Source: Amycolatopsis pittospori (GTDB lineage: Bacteria > Actinomycetota > Actinomycetes > Mycobacteriales > Pseudonocardiaceae). From it: a stretch of 58,492 nucleotides of DNA. Each line of letters starts with the position of its first letter. Within the stretch, counting starts at the first letter, position 1. The notes under the pieces are model-generated. The model was not told the origin of the DNA, did not search any database, and saw nothing but the letters and a program-made list of their open reading frames with translations. This document shows, piece by piece, positions 1 through 7,462 of the stretch. Made by a program: the position numbers and the translations under genes. The stretch covers positions 1 to 58,492 of the forward strand of contig NZ_JACBXD010000049.1 of NCBI RefSeq assembly GCF_013870525.1, in the 5' to 3' direction.

Positions 1-1564
1 CGGTGCGCTCCACCAACCGGTGCAGGGCCGAGAACAGGCCGGGGACCTCGGCGGCACGCTCGCCGACGAGGATCACGGACCCTTCGGCCGTCAGTGCCGC
101 GTCGACGTCCTGCGCGTGCTGCGCGATGCCGTCGATCGCCGCGGCTTCGCTGCCCGGCGCGCAGGCCAGCAGCTCACCGAAGGTCTTGCGGACCGAGGAG
201 GTGGTCCACTGTCCCAAGTGGACGACGCGGGTGCGGTTCTTGCGGGCCGCCTTGCGCAGCCGCAGGAACACGATCGGCGCCTCGTCCTCCGGCTCGAACG
301 CCACGCACAGCACGGTGCGCGCCCGCTCGATCTCGCCGAAGGTGACGCCGCTTTCCGGCGTCGTCCCGACCACGTGCGACGCGAGGAAGCTCAGTTCCTC
401 GGCCGAATGCGGGCGGGACCGGAAGTCGATGTCGTTGGTGCCCAAGGCGATCCGCGCGAACTTCGAGTACGCGTAGGCGTCCTCGACGGTCAGCCGGCCA
501 CCGGTGAGCACCGCTGCGCCCTTGCCGTCACGCGCCGCGGCCAGTCCGGCGGCGGCCGCACGCAGCGCGTCGGTCCAGGAAGCCTCTTCCAGGACGCCGT
601 CGGCGTTGCGGACCAGCGGACGGCGGATGCGGTCGTCGGCGGAGGCGTAGCGGAAGCCGAACCGGCCCTTGTCGCAGATCCACTCTTCGTTGACCTCGGG
701 GTCGTCGCCCGCGAGCTTGCGCATGACCTTGCCGCGGCGGAAGTCCGTCCGCTCGGCGCAGCCGGACGAGCAGTGCTCGCACACGCTCGGCGAGGACACC
801 AGGTCGAACGGCCGCGAGCGGAACCGGTACGCGGCCGACGTCAGCGCGCCGACCGGGCAGATCTGGATGACGTTGCCGGAGAAGTACGACTGGAACGGGT
901 CACCGGAGGTCGTCCGGGAGGCCATGTCCAGCACGTCGGCCGTCTCGGCGGTGCCGATCTGCTGGTGGGCGCCGCGTTCGAGCAGTTCGATGAACGGGTC
1001 GCCGGCGATCTCACGGGAGAACCGGGTGCAGCGCTGGCAGAGCACGCAGCGCTCCCGGTCCAGCAGCACCTGCGAGGAGATCGGCAGCGGCTTCGCGAAC
1101 GTCCGCTTCGTGTCGACGAAGCGGGACTCCGCGCGGCCGTGCGCGAGCGCCTGGTTCTGCAGCGGGCACTCGCCGCCCTTGTCGCAGATCGGGCAGTCCA
1201 GCGGGTGGTTGATGAGCAGCAGCTCCATCACACCCTGCTGGGCCTTGTCCGCGACGGCCGAGGTCAGCTGGGTCTTCACGACCATGCCGTCGGCGACCGT
1301 CATGGTGCACGAGGCCTGCGGCTTCGGCATCGGACGGCCGCCCATTTCGACCTCGACGAGGCACTGGCGACAGGCGCCTGCCGGGTCGAGCAGCGGGTGG
1401 TCGCAGAAGCGCGGGATGACCGTGCCGAGCCGTTCGGCGGTGCGGATCAGCAGCTCGCCCTTGGGCGCGATGACCGTTTCACCGTCGATGACCAGCTTGA
1501 CGTGGCCCTCGGGAACCGGAGTGTCCTCAGTGGACGTCCCGGGCTTGTCGGGTGCGATCGTCAT
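1..1564 (-). CDS. nuoG: NADH-quinone oxidoreductase subunit G, C-terminus cut by window edge
   Basis: This is the largest peripheral-arm subunit of complex I and carries electrons through a chain of iron-sulfur clusters. About 521 N-terminal residues are present. A ferredoxin-like [2Fe-2S] domain has Cys54, Cys65, Cys68 and Cys86. It is followed by the His-Cys3 site (His120, Cys124, Cys127, Cys133), further cluster cysteines in RCVLCQRC and QICPVGAL, and then CEHCSSGC, the extra N7-type cluster site at the start of the molybdopterin-oxidoreductase-like domain. The ATG at 1564 overlaps the nuoF stop as ATGA, so the two are translationally coupled. The 3' end lies outside the window. Confidence 0.96.
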   Translation of the reverse strand, partial: MTIAPDKPGTSTEDTPVPEGHVKLVIDGETVIAPKGELLIRTAERLGTVIPRFCDHPLLDPAGACRQCLVEVEMGGRPMPKPQASCTMTVADGMVVKTQLTSAVADKAQQGVMELLLINHPLDCPICDKGGECPLQNQALAHGRAESRFVDTKRTFAKPLPISSQVLLDRERCVLCQRCTRFSREIAGDPFIELLERGAHQQIGTAETADVLDMASRTTSGDPFQSYFSGNVIQICPVGALTSAAYRFRSRPFDLVSSPSVCEHCSSGCAERTDFRRGKVMRKLAGDDPEVNEEWICDKGRFGFRYASADDRIRRPLVRNADGVLEEASWTDALRAAAAGLAAARDGKGAAVLTGGRLTVEDAYAYSKFARIALGTNDIDFRSRPHSAEELSFLASHVVGTTPESGVTFGEIERARTVLCVAFEPEDEAPIVFLRLRKAARKNRTRVVHLGQWTTSSVRKTFGELLACAPGSEAAAIDGIAQHAQDVDAALTAEGSVILVGERAAEVPGLFSALHRLVERT

Positions 1565-2856
1565 GCCTGCGCCCCCACCAGTTCCTGCTCCTGCTTCGGA
1601 GCCTTGTTCTTTTCACACAGCGCCAGGAATTCATCCCGGAAGTACTTGATCCCGCTCTGGATCGGCGAGACCGCGCCGTCACCGAGGGCGCAGAACGAGC
1701 GGCCGAGGATGTTGTCGCAGACGTCGAGGAGGGTGTCGATGTCCTCTTCGGTGCCGTTGCCCTCGACCATGCGCTCCAGGATCTGCGCCAGCCAGTAGGT
1801 GCCCTCGCGGCACGGCGTGCACTTGCCGCAGGACTCGTGCTCGTAGAACTGCGTCCACTTCATCACGGCCCACGGCACGGAAACGGTCTCGTTGAAGACC
1901 TGCACGGCCGTCGTGCCCAGCATCGACCCGGCTTCCGCCGCGCCTTCGAAGTCCAGCGGGACATCGAGGTGTTCCTTGGTGAACATCGGCGTGGAAGAAC
2001 CACCCGGCGTCCAGAACTTCAGCGGGACGCCGTCCTTCATGCCGCCCGCCATGTCGAGCAGCTCGCGCAGCGTGGTGCCGAGCGGGCACTCGTACTGGCC
2101 GGGCTTCTCGACGTGACCGGAGATCGAGTAGATCTTCGGGCCGGGCGACTTCTCGCGGCCCATCTGGCGGAACCAGTCCGAGCCACCGTTGATGATGTAC
2201 GGCGCGCTGGCGATGGTCTCGACGTTGTTGACCGTGGTCGGCGCGGCGTAGAGACCCGCGGCGGCCGGGAACGGCGGCTTGAGCCGCGGCTGGCCGCGAC
2301 GGCCTTCCAGCGAGTCCAGCAGCGCCGTCTCCTCGCCACAGATGTACGCCCCGGCGCCCGCGTGCACGGTGATGTCGAGGTCGAATCCGGAGTCGAGGAT
2401 GTTCTTGCCGAGGTAACCCGCTTCGTAGGCCTCGCGCACGGCCGCGTTGAGACGGCGGATGCAGTGCAGCGCCTCGCCGCGGACGTAGATGAAGCAGTGG
2501 TGGGACCGCATCGCGTACGAGGCGATGATGCAACCCTCGATGAGCGAGTGCGGGTCCGCCATCATCAGCGGGATGTCCTTGCAGGTACCCGGCTCGCCCT
2601 CGTCGGCGTTGATGACGAGGTAGTGCGGCTTGTCCTCGTTCGGGGGCATGAAGGACCACTTGATGCCCGCTGGGAAGCCCGCGCCGCCCCGGCCGCGGAG
2701 GCCGGAATCCTTGACCAGCTGGACGATCTGCTCGGGAGTGCCCTTGAGCGCCTTGCGGATCGCGGTGTAGCCCTCAAGGGCCTCGTAGGACTGGATCGTC
2801 CAGGAGTTGGGCGAAAGCCAGCGCTTCGTGAGGACCGGAGTGATGGGGTCTGCCAT
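1561..2856 (-). CDS. nuoF: NADH-quinone oxidoreductase subunit F
   Basis: This subunit binds NADH and FMN and is the electron entry point of complex I. The 431 residues match the family. GLRGRGGAGFPAG (about residues 52-64) and NADEGEPGTCKD (about 83-94) are the NADH/FMN-binding glycine-rich motifs. ESCGKCTPCREGT plus a distal cysteine in GRSFCALGD ligate the N3 [4Fe-4S] cluster. Its ATG shares one base with the nuoE stop (TAATG), and its own stop overlaps nuoG. Confidence 0.97.
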   Translation of the reverse strand: MADPITPVLTKRWLSPNSWTIQSYEALEGYTAIRKALKGTPEQIVQLVKDSGLRGRGGAGFPAGIKWSFMPPNEDKPHYLVINADEGEPGTCKDIPLMMADPHSLIEGCIIASYAMRSHHCFIYVRGEALHCIRRLNAAVREAYEAGYLGKNILDSGFDLDITVHAGAGAYICGEETALLDSLEGRRGQPRLKPPFPAAAGLYAAPTTVNNVETIASAPYIINGGSDWFRQMGREKSPGPKIYSISGHVEKPGQYECPLGTTLRELLDMAGGMKDGVPLKFWTPGGSSTPMFTKEHLDVPLDFEGAAEAGSMLGTTAVQVFNETVSVPWAVMKWTQFYEHESCGKCTPCREGTYWLAQILERMVEGNGTEEDIDTLLDVCDNILGRSFCALGDGAVSPIQSGIKYFRDEFLALCEKNKAPKQEQELVGAQA

Positions 2857-3743
2857 TACTTCTTCTCCCCTGTTTTAGAGGGCACAGCAGGCAGTGGGAC
2901 GTCCTTCAGCGCGGGCGCGGTCCAGCCGCGGTCTTGCGCGACCTGCGCTCCCCGCAGGGTTTCGACGGCCTGCGAAGGACCATCGACGTCCGTGCGGTAC
3001 TGCTGCGCGTCCTCCGGGAAGAACCCGGCGAGCTGCAGTTCGGCACCCTTGAAGTTCGTCAGCGGCGCGCCACGCGTCGGAGCCGGCTTCTTGCCCGCCT
3101 GCAACGCGTCGACCAGCGCGACGGCCTTGTCCTCGGTCTGGTTGTCGAAGAACTCGTAGTTGACCTGGATCACCGGGGCGAGGTCGCAGGCCGCGAGACA
3201 TTCGGCGTGTTCGAGGGTGATCGAGCCCGGCTCGTTCGGCGTCCCCGCGGTCTCGTTGTGTCCCAACGGCTTCTCGTCGGAACCGAGATGCGTCTGGAGC
3301 TTCTTGTAGATCGCGTCGCCGCCCATGGCCGCGCACAGCGTGTTGGTGCAGACGCTCACCAGGTGCTCGCCGCACGGGCGGCGCTTGTACATGGTGTAGA
3401 ACGTCGCGACCGCGCTGACCTCGGCGTCGGACAGGTCCAGCTGCGAAGCGCAGAAGGAGATGCCCTCCTGGCTCACGTAACCCTGCACCGACTGCACGAG
3501 GTGCAGCAGCGGCAGCAGCGCCGAGCGCGACTGCGGGTAGCGCGAGATCAGGTTCTGCGCCTTGGCGTGGATGTCGGCGTCGAAGATGTCTTCGGGCTTC
3601 GCGTTCTCAAGGATCCCTTCCGCGAGGGCGGGATCCGGCGAGATCGCGATGACGTCGACGTCACCACCGGCGGCGGCGTGGGTCTGCTCCGCCTGACGGG
3701 TGCCCGGTTCGGGCGTCGGCGTCTTTTCGGGCTGGTTGCTCAA
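2856..3743 (-). CDS. nuoE: NADH-quinone oxidoreductase subunit E
   Basis: This 24-kDa-type subunit holds the N1a [2Fe-2S] cluster next to NuoF. The protein is about 295 residues, with the thioredoxin-like domain carrying VSVCTNTLC and AECLAACDLAP, which supply the four cluster cysteines. A proline-rich tail of about 80 residues follows. The only start that fits the tight operon is a TTG at 3743 in a TTGA overlap with the nuoD stop; the reading frame is open further upstream but there it only shadows nuoD. Ending in TAATG, it is coupled to nuoF. TTG starts are uncommon, so initiation probably relies on re-initiation after nuoD. Confidence 0.93.
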   Translation of the reverse strand: MSNQPEKTPTPEPGTRQAEQTHAAAGGDVDVIAISPDPALAEGILENAKPEDIFDADIHAKAQNLISRYPQSRSALLPLLHLVQSVQGYVSQEGISFCASQLDLSDAEVSAVATFYTMYKRRPCGEHLVSVCTNTLCAAMGGDAIYKKLQTHLGSDEKPLGHNETAGTPNEPGSITLEHAECLAACDLAPVIQVNYEFFDNQTEDKAVALVDALQAGKKPAPTRGAPLTNFKGAELQLAGFFPEDAQQYRTDVDGPSQAVETLRGAQVAQDRGWTAPALKDVPLPAVPSKTGEKK

Positions 3744-5071
3744 CGGTCCACTCCCCCCATGACGGGGTCGATCGAAGCGATGGCGGCGATGACGTCCGCC
3801 ACCAGGCCGCCTTCGGCCATCGCGGGCATCGACTGCAGGTTGATGAAACTCGGTTCGCGCACGTGGACCCGCAGCGGCCTGGTGCCGCCGTCGGACACGA
3901 GGTGCGCGCCGAGCTCGCCGCGCGGCGATTCCACCGTCGAGTAGGCCTGACCCGCCGGGACCTTGAAGCCCTCGGTGACCAGCTTGAAGTGGTGGATCAG
4001 CGATTCCATCGACTGGCCCATGATCTTGCGGACGTGCTCGAGCGAGTTGCCCATGCCGTCGCTGCCGATCGAGAGCTGCGCCGGCCAGGCGACCTTCTTG
4101 TCCTCGACCATGACCGGGCCCGGTTCGAGCTTCTTCAGGCACTGCTTGATGATCCGCAGGCTCTGGTGCATCTCCTCGACGCGGATCAGGTACCGCGCCC
4201 AGCAGTCCGCGTCGGTCGAGGTCGGGATGTCGAACTCGAACTCGTCGTAGCGGGAGTACGGCTCCGTCTTGCGCAGGTCCCACGGGAGACCGGCACTGCG
4301 CAGCACCGGACCGGTGACCCCGAGCGCGAGGCAGGCGTCCACCGGCAGGTAGCCGACGCCCTTGAGCCGGTTGCGCCAGATCGGCTGACCGGTGAAGAGC
4401 TTGTCGTACAAGGGAAGCCGCTCGTCCATCGTCTTGACGAACGCGCTGACCACCTCGTGGTAGTCGGCGGGCATGTCCTGCGCGAGACCGCCGGGGCGGA
4501 TGAACGCGTGGTTCATCCGGAGACCGGTGAGGTGCTCCAGCAGGTGCAGGACCTCTTCGCGCTCACGGAACCCGAGCGTCATCGCCGTGGTGGCACCGAG
4601 TTCCATCCCGCCGGTGGCGATGTAGACCAGATGCGAGCCGATGCGGTTGATCTCCAGCAGCATCACGCGCAGCAGTTCGGCGCGGCGCGGGGCCTGGATG
4701 CCGAGCAGCTTCTCGACCGCGAGGCAGTACGCCAGTTCCGTGGAGAGCGGCGCGAGGTAGTCCATGCGCGTCACGAACGTGACGCCCTGGGTCCACGTGC
4801 GGTACTCGCAGTTCTTCTCGATCCCGGTGTGCAGGTAGCCGATGACCGAGCGGAGCTGGGTGACGGTCTCGCCCTCCATCTCCAGCACGAGCCGGAGCAC
4901 GCCGTGCGTCGACGGGTGCTGCGGGCCCATGTTGATGACCATGCGCTCGTCGTGGCGCGAGTCCTCGATGACGTCTTCCCAGTCACCGCCGGAAACGGAG
5001 TAGACGCGGCCTTCGGTGGTGTCCCGGGAATCGGCTTCGGGGACTTCGGTTGCTTCTTCGTGAATGCTCAC
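3740..5071 (-). CDS. nuoD: NADH-quinone oxidoreductase subunit D
   Basis: This 49-kDa subunit helps to form the quinone pocket of complex I at the junction of hydrophilic and membrane arms. The 443-residue product shows NMGPQHPSTHGVLRLVLE, the family signature with the quinone-proximal histidine, and the C-terminal SPRGELGAHLVSDG and MGGVDR ending. A roughly 45-residue N-terminal extension rich in acidic residues precedes the conserved core. ATGA overlap with nuoC at 5068-5071. Confidence 0.97.
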   Translation of the reverse strand: MSIHEEATEVPEADSRDTTEGRVYSVSGGDWEDVIEDSRHDERMVINMGPQHPSTHGVLRLVLEMEGETVTQLRSVIGYLHTGIEKNCEYRTWTQGVTFVTRMDYLAPLSTELAYCLAVEKLLGIQAPRRAELLRVMLLEINRIGSHLVYIATGGMELGATTAMTLGFREREEVLHLLEHLTGLRMNHAFIRPGGLAQDMPADYHEVVSAFVKTMDERLPLYDKLFTGQPIWRNRLKGVGYLPVDACLALGVTGPVLRSAGLPWDLRKTEPYSRYDEFEFDIPTSTDADCWARYLIRVEEMHQSLRIIKQCLKKLEPGPVMVEDKKVAWPAQLSIGSDGMGNSLEHVRKIMGQSMESLIHHFKLVTEGFKVPAGQAYSTVESPRGELGAHLVSDGGTRPLRVHVREPSFINLQSMPAMAEGGLVADVIAAIASIDPVMGGVDR

Positions 5072-5838
5072 GAGTAAGACCTCCGCTGATCCGGCGGCGG
5101 GATCTCCGCGCCCTTGTATTCGACCGGGATCCCGCCGAGCGGGTAGTCCTTGCGCTGGGGGTGGCCGTCCCAGTCGTCCGGCATGAGGATGCGGGTCAGT
5201 GCCGGGTGACCGTCGTAGACGATGCCGAACATGTCCCAGGCTTCCCGCTCCTGCCAGTCGGCCGTCGGGTAGAGCCCGACCAGCGACGGGACGTGCGGGT
5301 CCTCGATGTCGAGGGTGACCTCGATGCGGATCCGGCGGCGGTAGGTCATCGACGTGAAGTGGTAGACCGAGTGCAGCCGCTGCGGGACGTCGACGCCGTA
5401 GTCCACGCCGGACAGCGAGCTGAGCAGCTCGAACCGGAGACCTTCGTCGTCGCGCAGGGTCCGCGCGATCTCGACGAGGTGCTCGCGGGCGACGTAGAAG
5501 GTGATCTCGCCGCGGTCGACCGTCGTCTGCAGGATCGCGTTCGCCGGAACCTTGTTGTCCGCCAAGGCCGCGTAGAACTCGTCGGCGAACTCGTCGAACC
5601 AGCCGCCGTACGGGCGCTCCGCCGGAGGCGGGCTGTACGCCGGGAGCCGGACACCGCCGTAGCCGGAGGTGTCACCGGTGCCGTGCACGCCGAACATGCC
5701 CTGGCGCTCTTTACCGGTGACGACCGGCTCGGCCGGGCGGACGCCCTGCGGCTCGAGGCCGCCTTCGGGCCGGTCGGCGCTGGACTGCTCGCCGCCGGTT
5801 TCCGGGGTTTCTGGGGTCTCTTCAGGCACGTCGCTCAC
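5068..5838 (-). CDS. nuoC: NADH-quinone oxidoreductase subunit C
   Basis: This 30-kDa subunit is a scaffold in the connecting arm of complex I. The 256 residues include the diagnostic C-terminal stretch ERE-WDMFGI followed by HP-L-RIL--DDW-GHP-RKDYPLGG. The first 60 or so residues (MSDVPEETPETPETGG...) are acidic, low in complexity and probably disordered, as is common in actinobacterial NuoC. It overlaps nuoB by four bases at its 5' end and nuoD by four at its 3' end. Confidence 0.97.
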   Translation of the reverse strand: MSDVPEETPETPETGGEQSSADRPEGGLEPQGVRPAEPVVTGKERQGMFGVHGTGDTSGYGGVRLPAYSPPPAERPYGGWFDEFADEFYAALADNKVPANAILQTTVDRGEITFYVAREHLVEIARTLRDDEGLRFELLSSLSGVDYGVDVPQRLHSVYHFTSMTYRRRIRIEVTLDIEDPHVPSLVGLYPTADWQEREAWDMFGIVYDGHPALTRILMPDDWDGHPQRKDYPLGGIPVEYKGAEIPPPDQRRSYS

Positions 5839-6383
5839 TTCTTCGCGTACTTGATCGAGGAGGCGATCAGCTCGGTGCGCTCACCGCTGGCGGCGCGGAT
5901 CGCGGCCCGGCGGGCGTTGATCGGCTCGTCCTGGATCTTGGCGTGCAGCTTCAGGATCGCGTCGAGCAGCATTTCCGGGCGCGGCGGGCAACCGGGGAGG
6001 TACATGTCGACCGGGACGATGTGGTCGACACCCTGCACCACGGCGTAGTTGTTGAACATCCCGCCGGAGGAGGCGCAGACGCCCATCGCCAGCACCCACT
6101 TGGGCTCGGCCATCTGGTCGTAGATCTGGCGGAGCACCGGCGCCATCTTCTGCGTGACACGGCCGGCGACGATCATCAGATCCGCCTGGCGCGGCGTCGC
6201 GCTGAAGCGCTCCATGCCGAATCGCGCGATGTCGTAACGGGAACCGCCGACGGTCATCATCTCGATCGCGCAGCACGCGAGACCGAAGGTGGCAGGCCAC
6301 ATCGAGTTCTTGCGCGCCCAGTTGACCAGGCCCTCAAGACTCGCGAGAAGGATGCCGTTGGGGAGTTTTTCTTCGAGGCCCAT
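5835..6383 (-). CDS. nuoB: NADH-quinone oxidoreductase subunit B
   Basis: This subunit carries the terminal N2 [4Fe-4S] cluster, which hands electrons to menaquinone. The protein is 182 residues. The adjacent-cysteine motif FGLACCAIEMM (about residue 36), GVCASSGGMFNNYAVVQG and the last ligand in LPGCPPRPE are all intact. The start is six bases past the nuoA stop, and the stop overlaps nuoC by ATGA. Confidence 0.97.
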   Translation of the reverse strand: MGLEEKLPNGILLASLEGLVNWARKNSMWPATFGLACCAIEMMTVGGSRYDIARFGMERFSATPRQADLMIVAGRVTQKMAPVLRQIYDQMAEPKWVLAMGVCASSGGMFNNYAVVQGVDHIVPVDMYLPGCPPRPEMLLDAILKLHAKIQDEPINARRAAIRAASGERTELIASSIKYAKK

Positions 6384-6389
6384 GCTTCT

Positions 6390-6803
6390 CTAGTTCCAAT
6401 CCAGGCCGCCGCGACGCCACACGTAGGCGTACGCGAAACCGACCGTCGCGATGAACAGCACGATCTCCACCAGGCCGAACATGCCCAGCGCGTCCGCGGA
6501 GACCGCGAACGGGTAGAGGAAGACCATCTCGATGTCGAACAGGATGAACAGCATCGCGGTGATGTAGTACGCGACCGGCATCCGGCCGCCGCCGACGACC
6601 GGCTGCGGCGACGGTTCGATACCGCATTCGTAGGCCGCGAGCTTCGCCTTGTTGGCCCGGCTCGGGCCGACCAGCGGGCCGAGCAGCACCGACAGCACCG
6701 CGAATCCGAGAGCGAGGACGAACAGCAGGACCAAGGGGAGGTACATATCCAGGTTGGGCACCGAAGGGGTGCCGGCCTGGGTCAGCACGGGCAACATCAG
6801 CAC
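6390..6803 (-). CDS. nuoA: NADH-quinone oxidoreductase subunit A
   Basis: This small membrane subunit of complex I has three predicted transmembrane helices and the conserved YECGIEPS loop after the first helix, which lines the quinone cavity. It is the first gene of the operon. The start is uncertain. A GTG at 6803 lies 13 bases from an AAGGA; the ATG two codons later, or the ATG before YLPLVLLF (which gives a more typical length near 119 residues), are alternatives. Two Rex-type operators lie about 140-190 bp upstream. Confidence 0.94.
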   Translation of the reverse strand: MLMLPVLTQAGTPSVPNLDMYLPLVLLFVLALGFAVLSVLLGPLVGPSRANKAKLAAYECGIEPSPQPVVGGGRMPVAYYITAMLFILFDIEMVFLYPFAVSADALGMFGLVEIVLFIATVGFAYAYVWRRGGLDWN

Positions 6804-6898
6804 GGGGTTTTCGCCATCCTTTCCGCGCCGCTGCGGTTTTCGAGTCGGGGTTCACCGCTTCCCTGGTCGGCACCCTAAGTCACCTGGGTCACACCGCC

Positions 6899-6917
6899 GA
6901 GGGTTAGGCAACCCTTA
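6899..6917. promoter_or_regulatory. possible iron-box (DtxR/IdeR-like) palindrome
   Basis: The core is AGGGTT-AGGC-AACCCT. Aligned by eye with the remembered 19-bp consensus TTAGGTTAGGCTAACCTAA it agrees at 13 positions. It lies about 100 bp upstream of nuoA, whose operon encodes many iron-sulfur clusters. The match is below what I would call convincing and it could be a chance palindrome. Confidence 0.3.
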
Positions 6918-6941
6918 CGGGCCGTGCATGACGACCCCCTT

Positions 6942-6963
6942 GCTTGTGAAATAGTTCACAAGC
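6942..6963. promoter_or_regulatory. Rex operator (ROP) 1 upstream of nuo
   Basis: A perfect inverted repeat with 9-bp arms and a 4-bp centre; the core reads TTGTGAAATAGTTCACAA. This matches the actinobacterial Rex operator, TGTGAA-N4-TTCACA. Rex represses respiratory genes when the NADH/NAD+ ratio is low and is released by NADH. The site lies about 140 bp before nuoA. Confidence 0.85.
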
Positions 6964-6976
6964 CTCCCGTCGAGGA

Positions 6977-6992
6977 TGTGAAGCGATTCACA
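6977..6992. promoter_or_regulatory. Rex operator (ROP) 2 upstream of nuo
   Basis: TGTGAAGCGATTCACA has both half-sites of the Rex operator intact. Its centre is 32 bp from that of the first site, about three helical turns, which puts both on the same DNA face and would allow two Rex dimers to cooperate. Confidence 0.82.
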
Positions 6993-7066
6993 AAGCATGG
7001 CCCGAGTGTAGGACGTGACTCACATTCTTGTCCCTAGGCCCCGTGCTATAAGGCTGCCCTAACTTG

Positions 7067-7102
7067 ACCGCACGGCCAGTACGGTTACTTCCTCCGTGCG
7101 GT
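7067..7102. repeat. inverted repeat with 9-bp arms
   Basis: ACCGCACGG at 7067-7075 is exactly complementary to CCGTGCGGT at 7094-7102. It is the first of a series of hairpins in the nuoA-menJ gap. No T-run follows, so a terminator role is not evident. Confidence 0.5.
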
Positions 7103-7196
7103 ACCGGTGACCTGCGACGTCGTTCCCAAGATCGACTGCGATGAGGGTTTTGACCGGTTGTGTCCTGTGACCGATACCACTGTGGAGGGTGCTCCA

Positions 7197-7226
7197 GCGC
7201 TGGTCCAGACGTGTGGAGACCAGCGC
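7197..7226. repeat. inverted repeat with 9-bp arms
   Basis: GCGCTGGTC at 7197-7205 pairs exactly with GACCAGCGC at 7218-7226 across a 12-nt loop. Role unknown. Confidence 0.5.
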
Positions 7227-7254
7227 CATCAGTCGCCTGATCGCGGCCGTCTCC

Positions 7255-7313
7255 AAGCGTGTGAAGGCCTCTTTCCTTCGGCTGAGCCGAGGGAAAGAGG
7301 CCTTCACACGCTT
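7255..7313. repeat. long palindrome, 29-bp arms with 1-nt centre (GTGAAGGCCTC family)
   Basis: The arms at 7255-7283 and 7285-7313 differ at one position, which would still pair as G-U in RNA. The segment GTGAAGGCCTC in the arm recurs in the palindrome at 37473-37529, suggesting one dispersed family. Confidence 0.75.
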
Positions 7314-7357
7314 GAGTGTGGGTGAGTCGGTGCCTGCCGTCGATGGCCCCGCGGGAT

Positions 7358-7410
7358 GTTGCGAAAGCCACTTTCGCAACCCTCAACGTTGCGAAAGTGG
7401 CTTTCGCAAC
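7358..7410. repeat. two inverted 23-bp palindromes
   Basis: Unit 1 (7358-7380) begins GTTGCGAAAGCCACTTTCGC and unit 2 (7388-7410) is its exact reverse complement, seven bases apart. Each unit is itself a palindrome around a CCA/TGG centre, so either two short hairpins or one long hairpin can form. Confidence 0.75.
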
Positions 7411-7432
7411 CCCTCGTCCGGGAGAGAGCAGT

Positions 7433-7454
7433 CGCAAGTAGGTGACTACTTGCG
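7433..7454 (-). terminator. hairpin just downstream of menJ
   Basis: CGCAAGTAG at 7433-7441 and CTACTTGCG at 7446-7454 form a perfect 9-bp stem with a 4-nt loop, eight bases past the menJ stop. Position favours a transcript end, though no T-run follows. Confidence 0.6.
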
Positions 7455-7462
7455 CCGACGGG

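Larger units (their letters stand above)
6804..7462. other. 660-bp gap between nuoA and menJ
   Basis: I see no convincing gene here; the small ORFs that overlap the hairpins have no ribosome binding site or recognisable product. Its nuo-proximal third holds an iron-box-like palindrome and two Rex-type operators, and so presumably the nuo promoter. The remaining two thirds hold five separate inverted repeats, listed individually. Confidence 0.7.

Noticed and set aside
20..1798. 592-codon plus-strand open frame
   Set aside because: Antisense to nuoG and nuoF, arginine-rich composition typical of high-GC shadow frames.
2856..4283. Long frame reading through from nuoD antisense phase into nuoE
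   Set aside because: The part upstream of 3743 is another frame of nuoD; nuoE begins at the TTG.
7013..7028. Possible third Rex site (GTGACTCACA)
   Set aside because: Half-sites do not match TGTGAA/TTCACA and the spacing is wrong.
7358..7410. CRISPR-like repeat pair
   Set aside because: Only two units, in inverted orientation, with a 7-bp spacer; no cas gene.
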